Assembly (NCBI GenBank): GCA_964396845.1
Contig: CAYNGH010000101.1
Span: 1-12,227, forward strand
DNA length: 12,227 nt
Reading direction: 5' to 3'
Origin: CAYNGH01 sp964396845
Lineage (GTDB): Bacteria > Vulcanimicrobiota > JAJTBE01 > CAYNGH01
The notes beneath the pieces are model-generated. The model did not search any database and was not told the DNA's origin. It saw only the letters and a program-made list of their open reading frames with translations. The position numbers and the translations under genes are program-made. Shown piece by piece: positions 1 through 6,726 of the stretch; within the stretch, counting starts at the first letter, position 1, and every line of letters begins with the position of its first letter.

Positions 1-974
1 TCGGCATTCTTGTCTGACAGAAGGGAACGGAGTTTTAATGATGCGGAAAATCCTGTCAATGTCTTGCCTGCTCCGGTGGGGGCCGTGATGGTAAGGATGG
101 GATGCTTCAGGATGTCCGGGCTGTCCAGGCTTGACATCACCCTGTCATAAATCTCATTTCTCATACCGTTAAAGCCTTCCGTTGCTTTTGTGTCGAAGTT
201 TCTGCAACGGAATCGCCCCACCAGATCACCGGGAATCGGGAGCCTGCCATGATCTGGGTCAATCCGGGCGGCAGACATCTTGTCCGCATCGATAAGGCAT
301 GAATAAAGCAGATATATGGTTGAGATGACCCTCCTGCCCGTTGATTCTTCTTCGTCCATATATGAATAGTTGCAAAATAATCTCTCTATCAAACCCTGAA
401 TGCTCTGGGCTTTCTGATAAAATCCCTGAAGATCAGTCCCGAGGCCGTCTATTTTCCACAAGTCATCGGAGTATATGTCCTCCACCGAATATGCCCGCTC
501 CGGTTTCTGAAGATCCTCCATCCACTGGGATATTTCAAACTGTTCATTATTGAATCGATTCTCGTCATCACAGGGATTTTTAAGATTTCCATGGTGATGC
601 AGGACGATTATATACCCGATTAAAGGCAAGAACTGATATAAGGGGTTGTCATCTTTCAGGGTGTTACGGTATTTCTCCAGAATATGACAGCAGAAAATCG
701 CCGAAAGAAAACCATGGTTTGAACGGTTATCAGATGAAGATTTCTTCCCATGGAGGGAGCTGTTTTTAAGATGATCTTGAAAAAAAGATGTACTCTTGCC
801 AAAATCATGGCAGAGGGCGATTATCCTGCCGGTGTTAACAATTACCTGGTCATCGGTGACGCCACTTAAAAAATTGATCACCTTCTCTTCCACATCCTTC
901 AGGTGATCAATCAGCAACCGTCCCACCGAGTCATAATAGTGAGAATACAGTTTAATGCAGGTTTCAGGTTTCAC
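1..974 (-). CDS. cas3: Cas3 HD nuclease-helicase (N-terminal part, runs off left edge)
   Basis: Cas3 is the effector nuclease-helicase of type I CRISPR interference: once Cascade has bound target DNA it nicks, unwinds and degrades it. Reading the minus strand from GTG at 974-972 gives 324 open codons to the window edge. The N-terminal third is an HD domain, with His56-Asp57 in ALCHDFGKST and a HHHGNL stretch further on. Residues 298-305 are a Walker A motif (APTGAGKT), the start of the SF2 helicase; the rest of the helicase lies outside. The GTG start is supported by GGAG seven bases upstream and by an 11-base overlap with the end of cas5b, the usual coupled layout. No earlier in-frame start fits better. 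The HD plus helicase fusion and the position after cas5 match type I-B. Adaptation genes (cas4, cas1, cas2) would be expected next, beyond the edge. Confidence 0.93.
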   Translation of the reverse strand, partial: MKPETCIKLYSHYYDSVGRLLIDHLKDVEEKVINFLSGVTDDQVIVNTGRIIALCHDFGKSTSFFQDHLKNSSLHGKKSSSDNRSNHGFLSAIFCCHILEKYRNTLKDDNPLYQFLPLIGYIIVLHHHGNLKNPCDDENRFNNEQFEISQWMEDLQKPERAYSVEDIYSDDLWKIDGLGTDLQGFYQKAQSIQGLIERLFCNYSYMDEEESTGRRVISTIYLLYSCLIDADKMSAARIDPDHGRLPIPGDLVGRFRCRNFDTKATEGFNGMRNEIYDRVMSSLDSPDILKHPILTITAPTGAGKTLTGFSASLKLRSLLSDKNA

Positions 975-1755
975 GGCTATTCTCCATAAACAATATGTTT
1001 TTTTCTTTTGACCCATCTTTTAAACGATAATGGGGACAGCTGATCCTGGCCACCACCTTTTTGCAGTCCGCTTCGAAGATGAAATCCCCGTTGTCGAGGT
1101 TGTTCCGATTCCTGTCAAATTCAACAGGCATCTTGTCCATAATATATCGGTATGTGTCCTGCTCATGCATAAATAAAAGGCCGTCGGGAATCAGCATGTC
1201 CTTTCTGATGACGCATGAAAAACTGACAGGCTCAACCGACTGCTCCCGGGAAAGAGTGCCGTCCCCTGTGGAGTATTCCCGGTTGAACCGCAGAGTGCCG
1301 GGACATTCACTGAGTCCCAGGTATGGGCTGAATACCGGACTGTGGTTCTGCAGGCGGGTTTTTATTTCTTCATACAAATCCTTGTTTCTGCTGGCGAAGA
1401 ATATCTCGTATTCCAGCATCCCACGGCTGAAACCATGTCTGGGTATTACAAACTCCAGGGGAATCTGGGTGTGCCCACCTCTTCCAGTTAAATCATCTTT
1501 CCCTTTAACAAGCAGATAATTGACTGTCTGGATGAGTTTGCGGAAGGGCTTCCCCAGGGATACCCCGATACTGCATTTCTTACCAGAGAATTCATCGTAG
1601 TATGAATCCCGCTCCCGGCCAATGGCTCCGGCAAGGATCCCGGAAATGACCGTCCGGGGAGGCAATGCATAGGTCAACGACGAGGAGTTGGTATAAAATT
1701 TTCGAAAATGTCCCATCTTCCCGGAAAGGGTGCAGGACAATATCTTATCAACCAT
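964..1755 (-). CDS. cas5b: Cas5 (type I-B, Cas5h/Hmari family)
   Basis: Cas5 is the RAMP-fold Cascade subunit that holds the 5' handle of the crRNA next to Cas8. The 263-residue product has the Cas5h hallmark near its N terminus: a short strand, then LPPRTVISGILAGAIG and RERDSYYDEF (roughly residues 31-56), followed by a glycine-containing loop (LTGRGGHTQIPLEF) and a His-rich C-terminal region (CPHYRL). Length is normal for the family. I start it at ATG 1755-1753 because GGAG lies six bases upstream. A TTG at 1770 would add five residues and overlap the cas7b stop as TTGA, and cannot be excluded. It ends in TGA and overlaps the cas3 start by 11 bases. Its place between cas7 and cas3 is standard for I-B. 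Confidence 0.93.
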   Translation of the reverse strand: MVDKILSCTLSGKMGHFRKFYTNSSSLTYALPPRTVISGILAGAIGRERDSYYDEFSGKKCSIGVSLGKPFRKLIQTVNYLLVKGKDDLTGRGGHTQIPLEFVIPRHGFSRGMLEYEIFFASRNKDLYEEIKTRLQNHSPVFSPYLGLSECPGTLRFNREYSTGDGTLSREQSVEPVSFSCVIRKDMLIPDGLLFMHEQDTYRYIMDKMPVEFDRNRNNLDNGDFIFEADCKKVVARISCPHYRLKDGSKEKNILFMENSRET

Positions 1756-1766
1756 AATTAACTCCG

Positions 1767-2693
1767 TCAATTGATTTTGATTATACTGCCCGGGTCCAGT
1801 GGCGCAGTAAAATTATCCTTCAGCTCCTCATCCTGCCAGATGTAAACCTTGTCGATCTTATCCTTGAACATCTTAAGTTTTTCCCCGAGCCGGGTAAAGT
1901 CCAACTGCACATCGGCAATACCCCGACGACTCTCTTCGTTTTCCACCGGCTGAAGTGTTACCAGCTCCCGGAGATCCCCAATCATTCGGGTGTTGTCCTT
2001 CTTGTATTGAATACGAAGATAAAACCTGGGCTTCTGGCCTATCTTGCTCCGGGTGGCGGACATGGGTATCGCTTCTACCATGGCTTTATCCAGGGTGTTG
2101 AGATCCTCAGGCTTCAGGCCGGTCATTTCCCCATATTTGCCAACAACGGCACCGTAGAAACCTATCAGGGAATAATTCACCCGGTAATCCTTGCCGATGT
2201 TCCCATGTCCTTCAGTCTTACCGCTGAAAACCGAAGTAATTGAAGGGGAATCCACAAGGCTCACCTTGTTGAGGGAATAACCCCAGCTGAACTGAACCGG
2301 GCCGGTGAAGCTGTCGGAACCTCCGCTTTTTGAGTCTTTCCCTGCCTTGATGGGGAAAACTGCCCCAAAAAGCCGAATATCAATCCAATCTTCTTTCAGC
2401 TGATCCAATTGATCCTGGCTTAAGTTCTGAGGGTTCTTGTTAAGTTTCAACTGATCCACAATCCTGTGGGTGGCATCCACCGATTTGCCTTCCTGCTGGG
2501 CTACGAAAATATCCATGCCTTTATGCATATGCAGATAATCCCGGATATACCGCTTCAGGCGAACATCGGACACCAGATTGGTCTGGGTCACATAATCCAT
2601 CCGGGGGCGGTTTTCATCGTCGGGATCGCCGTTGGGATTGCAAAGGGCGGCATCATATAGATAAAGAATCTCTCCGTTGCTGATGTTACTCAT
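1767..2693 (-). CDS. cas7b: Cas7 (type I-B, Csh2 family), crRNA backbone subunit
   Basis: Cas7 polymerises along the crRNA to form the Cascade backbone. The 308-residue protein shows the Csd2/Csh2 signature at residues 18-33 (CNPNGDPDDENRPRMD), then LVSDVRLKRYIRDYL at 40-54, which contributes to the RNA-binding palm. Further family blocks are DIRLFGAVFP (105-114), the GPVQFSWGYS strand (131-140), YSLIGFYGAV (174-183) and TRSKIGQKPRFYLR (214-227). Nothing is missing and the length is typical. The ATG start has AGGAGG nine bases upstream, inside the end of cas8b, and overlaps the cas8b TAA by eight bases. The stop TGA leads into cas5b. The subtype is clear from these motifs and the gene order. 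Confidence 0.96.
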   Translation of the reverse strand: MSNISNGEILYLYDAALCNPNGDPDDENRPRMDYVTQTNLVSDVRLKRYIRDYLHMHKGMDIFVAQQEGKSVDATHRIVDQLKLNKNPQNLSQDQLDQLKEDWIDIRLFGAVFPIKAGKDSKSGGSDSFTGPVQFSWGYSLNKVSLVDSPSITSVFSGKTEGHGNIGKDYRVNYSLIGFYGAVVGKYGEMTGLKPEDLNTLDKAMVEAIPMSATRSKIGQKPRFYLRIQYKKDNTRMIGDLRELVTLQPVENEESRRGIADVQLDFTRLGEKLKMFKDKIDKVYIWQDEELKDNFTAPLDPGSIIKIN

Positions 2694-3111
2694 TGGAATT
2701 TTCCTCCTGTTTCTTGTTTTTGCCTGATTGAAGTATCTTGAAAGTTTTGTATGAATACCCCGACAGAATGTAAAAAATGTTTTCCTGGCTTGACATGGGC
2801 CATTTCTCTACCGATTCCCGATCGATAATCCCCTTGGCAACGGCATATATCGTTTCTGGCCGGCCTCCTGTCACCTTGTATTGAACCATCTTCTCAAAGA
2901 CCCGGTTGATGAGCACCAGGAGTTTTTCCCGGCTGATCCCTTGAAAATTCAGGATGTTGAGGATGGTTTTCTTGCCAGTCCTGTACTGCTCGGAGCCGAT
3001 GTCGGCAATCAGTGTGCCCAGAAGGAACAGAGCCGTCCGGGGAGCGTCGTAACTGCATTCTTTTATAAACTCCAGCATCCCTTCATCGCTAATCCCGTTT
3101 AGCAGGTCCAT
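2686..3111 (-). CDS. cas11b: Cas11b small subunit from an internal start within cas8b
   Basis: Type I-B, I-C and I-D systems are known to make the small Cascade subunit (Cas11) by internal translation of the cas8/cas10d gene. Here an ATG at 3111-3109 lies in the cas8b frame at codon 522. It is preceded by AAAGGAGGG, an almost full anti-SD complement, with eight bases between GGAGG and the ATG. It would give 141 residues, MDLLNGISDEG... to ...EENSNE, covering the helical C-terminal domain, which matches Cas11b in size and character. This ribosome site is stronger than the one at the TTG start of cas8b. Because the start is far downstream of the amber codon, this product could still be made if the full Cas8b is not. 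The site is seen; expression as Cas11b is inferred from the family. Confidence 0.78.
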   Translation of the reverse strand: MDLLNGISDEGMLEFIKECSYDAPRTALFLLGTLIADIGSEQYRTGKKTILNILNFQGISREKLLVLINRVFEKMVQYKVTGGRPETIYAVAKGIIDRESVEKWPMSSQENIFYILSGYSYKTFKILQSGKNKKQEENSNE

Positions 3112-4674
3112 TTTTACTCCCTCCTTTGTGTCAATAATAATATCAGCATCTCTGAAAAACAACAAAAACTCATTCATTAAAAGAATATTGCTCTCAAGCC
3201 AGCTGACGGTTTTCGAGTTGTAATAGGTGTTTTTAATAGAGCTTGCAAACTGTTTTATTAAAAATATCTCATCAATGGGTTTCCCGGTAAAAATGGAATC
3301 CACCATATCCAGGACTCTTCGAAAATCCTTTTCCGGTTTGTTGGTATTTATGGGAAGGAGTCCGTAAAGTCTGTTGAGATCAATGTTCCAGCGGTCTTCA
3401 GCAGAAACCAACTGTTTATATTTAGTAATGGTTTTCTGCATCCGGTCTCGGATTTTATCAAGTCTTGAGGGGGGGATGTCCTTGATCAGCTTCAGCATCT
3501 TTGTGGCAGCCTGGGACTGGTTGAAATATATAAAGTCGATGGAATACTGGTTTTTCGTGTCCTGGTATTCATTAAATTTAGAAAGCTCAATTTTAAATTT
3601 ATCCAAATTCTTATAATTGTTGATGGAATTGTATGATGCCTTGAGAGTATCTGACCATTTTTTTAGATTTTTAACGGAAATCTTTGATGGCATTATTCCA
3701 TGAGGGATTATGAGGACTTCAAGCCCTTTGAAACGGGACCTGAGATTTTTCCTGATAAAGGATTCACCCACCAGGATATTGTTGAAGCAATTACCGCAAA
3801 AGGCCATCCTTTGGGAAAAGAGCTTTTTGTCGAGGTTATATGCAAAACTAATCTTGTCGGTGATGTAAAATTTTGTTTTAAATTTTGAAGTGTCCTCGGA
3901 TTCTGCATGATCTTTACTGCATATGTGACATTTTGCCCTGCCCTTTTTATTGGTATCGCCGCACTAAAAATAATCGACGCACATTTCCTGATAGCCGGGT
4001 TCATTACAGATAAGACTGCCATTGATTTTAACCGTGTATAGGTTACCGCGGTTTTTTTCCAGCCCTTCAAGAATCTCAAGTCCCTTGAAATATTCTTTTG
4101 CTACATCTTGAACCAGCTTTTTTGCCTTGGAGTCATCGTCGCGCCTGTAGCCACAAAGCATTTTTTCAATGCTGTCCCTGCTGTTTTCTGACAAGCCGGC
4201 AACCCGATGGCAATTGAGAAATTTGTTGTACCAAAACTCTTCTTTCTGCAGTTCTTCTGTGGTCATGTAAAAATCAAAATCATCATTCTCCAGAACATCC
4301 TTGAGGATTTGAATGAGATTTTCTACGTCCCGGGACTCTATAGGGCATTTTTCCATATGCCTTGCCAGCGCCGGGATTGTCTGAGTGACTATGTATGACA
4401 GGCTTGTGGTTGATGAAAAGATTTTATCTGCCCTGGGCCCTCCCGGCGGGAGCAACAGGTAATCTCCCGGGGAATTCTTATCCACCTCTCCTTCATCCTC
4501 AAAGCGGATTTCACCCCGGGCGGTGTCAAAATTCACAGCAATCACATGGGGTCTTTCGCTTTCCTTGATGTCTTCTTTTAAAGGTATGTCAGTTACAATG
4601 GACTCCAGGAATTCCCGTTTCCCCCCGCCTGAAGCCTGAATTCGGGAACCTATCTCTGCGATGGCTTTAATCAA
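2686..4674 (-). CDS. cas8b: Cas8b (Csh1/TM1802 family) large subunit, interrupted by an in-frame TAG
   Basis: Cas8b is the large Cascade subunit that recognises the PAM. The frame runs 236 codons from TTG at 4674, meets one TAG at codon 237, then stays open for 425 more codons to TAA, so both halves are in the same frame. Family features continue across the stop: a Cys-x2-Cys pair at 249/252, the strand-rich stretch FKTKFYITDK, a second pair at 293/296 (CGNC), and the helical C-terminal region with ALFLLGTLIADIGSEQ. The full span of about 662 residues is normal for Csh1; either half alone is not. The TTG start has AGGTG seven bases upstream; no in-frame ATG lies near it. The gene is more AT-rich than the right half of the window. 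It may be a recent nonsense mutation, a suppressed or recoded UAG, or a sequence error. The C-terminal part also contains an internal start, listed separately. Identity is firm; functional state is open. Confidence 0.85.
3117..3127 (-). promoter_or_regulatory. Strong internal ribosome-binding site for cas11b
   Basis: The minus strand reads AAAGGAGGGAG, followed by TAAAA and ATG. In the Cas8b reading this stretch encodes part of a local TKEGVK sequence, so the ribosome site is embedded in coding sequence. Confidence 0.8.
3964..3966 (-). other. In-frame amber (TAG) codon inside cas8b
   Basis: The plus strand reads CTA here, so the cas8b frame reads TAG between ...VDYF and CGDTNKKG. It sits 12 codons before the first zinc-finger cysteine (Cys249). 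No base needs to be added or removed to join the two halves. None of the eight gene ends seen in this window uses TAG (five TGA, three TAA). Confidence 0.9.
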
Positions 4675-4925
4675 GATGCATCACCTGATAAATATTCAAA
4701 ATTTTTTCAGAAATAATAAATTGTGTTTTTGTATTCTTCTCTGTATTGTTTTTTCCTTCTTGGGATCATGCATATCGCAATTTATTATCTGGTCTTACTC
4801 CATCCGCCATGGATTTCAGACTGTCGGGATTCATGCTGAAAGAAAAGTCTGGGGTGCGGTCTTCTCAAGCCCGGAATGCATCAAATTGAAGTGATAATGT
4901 GGGCGGATCATCTCTGCAACAGGGG

Positions 4926-4946
4926 TTATTGAATCGTAATCAATAA
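4926..4946. promoter_or_regulatory. Operator-like dyad TTATTGA-N7-TCAATAA
   Basis: A perfect 7-base inverted repeat with a 7-base spacer. It has no adjoining U-tract on the side needed for a terminator in either direction. The spacing does not fit an FNR box. A dimeric repressor or activator site is the likeliest reading, acting on the gene at 5062 or on both divergent units. Confidence 0.4.
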
Positions 4947-4960
4947 AAAACCTTGTGGTA

Positions 4961-4996
4961 TTAACATTCTGTTAAAGAGATTTAACATTCCGTCAA
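4961..4996. promoter_or_regulatory. Pair of TTAACA-type operator-like sites 21 bases apart
   Basis: The first site (4961-4975) is a perfect dyad, TTAACA-TTC-TGTTAA. The second (4982-4996) repeats it as TTAACA-TTC-CGTCAA, with two mismatches in the right arm. They lie 21 bases apart, two turns of the helix, so proteins bound at both would sit on the same face of the DNA. They are 66 to 101 bases upstream of the ATG at 5062. Confidence 0.45.
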
Positions 4997-5041
4997 TACC
5001 CATCAGGGATTGTTTGTTTTACAATGGAAGGGAAGTAAATA

Positions 5042-5074
5042 ATGTCAGGTGTTGCCAGGTCATGGACAGCTTGA
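5042..5074 (+). other. Possible 10-codon leader ORF overlapping the next gene start
   Basis: ATG at 5042 follows a purine-rich AAGGGAAG ribosome site and encodes MSGVARSWTA before TGA at 5072-5074. The stop lies just past ATG 5062 of the larger gene, an arrangement that would couple the two by re-initiation. Alternatively a small indel here once placed this ATG in the main frame. Coding status is unproven. Confidence 0.3.
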
Positions 5075-6642
5075 ACAATCTCAGAAGCTTATATGGGATC
5101 CCAGGGGAATATCAAACCGGCCCGACTTCCGGGATAGACGGCGGATCCCTCGGCAAAAATAAGCCCGGCAAATGGAACATATCCTCCCTGGGCAGAAATA
5201 TCCGGGACGGTTTCAAAAAATCTGCAAATTATGTCTGGGACGCATCCAAACGTATTCCGCGGTTTGCAAGGGCTATGCGTTCCACAGGAGTTGCCGGGAG
5301 CAATACCGACAGACTCGGCCAGGTGTTCGAAACTATGGCGGGAATCAGGATCCTGATGGGTATGTCAGACCTGGGAGAAGGCATCAAGGACAAGGACCTG
5401 GGAAAGGTGCTCAACGGCTCGAAGGAAGTCGCCTTTGGAGCTTGTTTTTTTAATGCCCTGATCAAACATATACCAGTGCTGGGGCCTGTGGGGGCGGGTG
5501 CTTACATCGGCCTTTGCGGTCATTCCATGAAAGAAGGGATGAGTAAACCCGGCATAAAGGATGAAGTTTCTTCCCTGGGATGGGGCATGGCGGGTGTCGC
5601 CTGGCTGCTTCCTTATGTTTCCGGTGCTCCCGGGGCAGTGGCCGCCGCTGCGAAAATCGGTATTGCCGGTTGTGCCACTGCGGCAGGAGTTGATCTTACC
5701 CGTTATACGAAAAGTTATGTCGAAAAAAATCAGGAGAAGAAAGTTCAAGCCCTTGATAACTTCATGGTGAGCCTGGGATGGATGTTTTCTTTTACCGGCA
5801 ATCCGATTCTGGCAGGGACTTTCATCGCTGCGGGGCTGATCCCCCGGATCCTTTACAATACCAGTCCAAAATCCCGGAAGCTTATGGACCGGGTCCTCCG
5901 GGGGTTCGAAAGGATAACCACCGACAAAATATTGGGGAACCGGAAAAAAGAAAACATGGGTCAGGTGGCAAAAACCCTGATTATGGATGAAGGGAATCTG
6001 ATTGAAAAACAGATCGATCCATTTAATAAGAAAGTTTTTAACAAACTGGACAAGGTGGAGAATTTTGTCAAAGGCAGGCTGAACAAGGCATCCAGCGCCG
6101 TTGCCGGGCATTTTTCCGATCTTTTCACCCTGTCACCAGATGAAGCCGGCAAAAAAACAGAGCCGGCAGAGAAGGAAGTGAAGGAATCCGGCGGGACACC
6201 CTGGGGGCTGAAAAATGCCTTCAGTAAAATGGGAAACATAGGAAAGACCGGTATTGGGGCCTTATATGGCGCAGTTCTGGCCTCTCCGGCATCTCTGCTG
6301 ACAGGAGCCCTCTGGGGGCCGGCGGGAGCCTTGATTCCGGCGGTGGTTGCAGGTGGTGTCGCGGGAATCAAGATTAACAGGTCCCTGAGAAAACAGAAAA
6401 AGAACCGTCAGTTCAATCAATCCCTGATCCACCACCTGAAAAAAGACCTTCACGAAGATCAGATTCGCCAGATATCACCAGACTTGATAAAGGGCCTCAC
6501 AGATCATTTTTCTGGCAAATATCGTAAGAACAGTGAATTTGAGAATATCTCCAGGGATGAGTTCAAAGAAGGAGTCAGCGACTACCTGGAAAACCTGCTG
6601 GATCTGAAAAAGCCTGAACCGTCAGGTCAGAATCAGAAGTAA
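5062..6642 (+). CDS. Unrecognised protein with Gly/Ala-rich hydrophobic segments
   Basis: I do not recognise a family for this 526-residue product. It has no signal peptide. The first 90 residues are hydrophilic. Four hydrophobic, small-residue-rich stretches follow at about 123-152, 171-210, 232-265 and 394-437; the last (ALYGAVLASPASLL... to ...AVVAGGVAG) has a glycine-zipper look, as in proteins that insert into or pack against membranes. A charged Glu/Lys-rich linker lies at 360-377 and a charged helical tail at 440-526. A membrane-associated or pore-forming protein is possible, but this is inference from composition. The reading frame is open upstream to a TTG at 5014. ATG 5062 is preferred although its ribosome site is poor; a good purine-rich site at 5026-5035 instead faces an out-of-frame ATG at 5042. 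The gene is divergent from the cas operon and ends in TAA, with no evident partner. Confidence 0.7.
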   Translation: MDSLNNLRSLYGIPGEYQTGPTSGIDGGSLGKNKPGKWNISSLGRNIRDGFKKSANYVWDASKRIPRFARAMRSTGVAGSNTDRLGQVFETMAGIRILMGMSDLGEGIKDKDLGKVLNGSKEVAFGACFFNALIKHIPVLGPVGAGAYIGLCGHSMKEGMSKPGIKDEVSSLGWGMAGVAWLLPYVSGAPGAVAAAAKIGIAGCATAAGVDLTRYTKSYVEKNQEKKVQALDNFMVSLGWMFSFTGNPILAGTFIAAGLIPRILYNTSPKSRKLMDRVLRGFERITTDKILGNRKKENMGQVAKTLIMDEGNLIEKQIDPFNKKVFNKLDKVENFVKGRLNKASSAVAGHFSDLFTLSPDEAGKKTEPAEKEVKESGGTPWGLKNAFSKMGNIGKTGIGALYGAVLASPASLLTGALWGPAGALIPAVVAGGVAGIKINRSLRKQKKNRQFNQSLIHHLKKDLHEDQIRQISPDLIKGLTDHFSGKYRKNSEFENISRDEFKEGVSDYLENLLDLKKPEPSGQNQK

Positions 6643-6658
6643 CCGAAAACCCCCGACA

Positions 6659-6674
6659 TTCCCGGCCCCGGGAA
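6659..6674. repeat. Short GC-rich inverted repeat after the 526-residue gene
   Basis: TTCCCGG and CCGGGAA form a perfect dyad 17 bases after the TAA stop at 6642. It could be a weak transcript end for the upstream gene, but no U-tract follows. Confidence 0.3.
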
Positions 6675-6689
6675 ACAACATCAGCCCTG

Positions 6690-6718
6690 TTGACTTTAAA
6701 CCTTCTGTGTATCATAAT
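6690..6718 (+). promoter_or_regulatory. Sigma-70-type promoter for the NlpC/P60 gene
   Basis: TTGACT (6690-6695) and CATAAT (6713-6718) each match the consensus at five of six positions, with the ideal 17-base spacer. The predicted transcript start is about 6725, two bases before the ATG at 6727, so the mRNA would be essentially leaderless. A TAATAT at 6715-6720 is an alternative -10 with a 19-base spacer. Confidence 0.65.
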
Positions 6719-6726
6719 ATTAAATT

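Larger units (their letters stand above)
4675..5061. other. Divergent intergenic region between cas8b and the plus-strand gene
   Basis: About 390 bases with no gene I can support. The half next to cas8b is AT-rich and would carry the cas leader and promoter, but I see no clear -35/-10 pair in that direction. The half next to the plus-strand gene holds three dyads (4926-4946, 4961-4975, 4982-4996) and a purine-rich ribosome site (about 5026-5035). No cas6 gene and no CRISPR repeats are present here. Confidence 0.6.

Noticed and set aside
1061..1519. Plus-strand ORF of 152 codons
   Set aside because: It lies wholly opposite cas5b, which has clear family motifs.
3708..4079. A frameshift as the cause of the split cas8b, because an ORF in another frame bridges the gap
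   Set aside because: The two cas8b halves share one frame and family motifs read straight through the TAG; the bridging ORF shows no Cas8 motifs and is a shadow.
4661..4894. Plus-strand ORF with a hydrophobic N terminus and an LGSC lipobox-like motif
   Set aside because: It begins inside the start of cas8b on the other strand, lacks a ribosome site, and its hydrophobicity comes from T-rich intergenic DNA.
4926..4946. FNR/HcpR-type box
   Set aside because: The half-sites and spacing do not fit TTGAT-N4-ATCAA or TTGAC-N4-GTCAA, so no regulator is named.
5365..6111. Long antisense ORF (248 codons) within the 526-residue gene
   Set aside because: Pro/His/Gly-rich product without motifs or ribosome site, typical of the reverse of a coding frame.
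6659..6674. Rho-independent terminator
   Set aside because: The dyad is short with a minimal loop and no following T-run; listed only as an inverted repeat.
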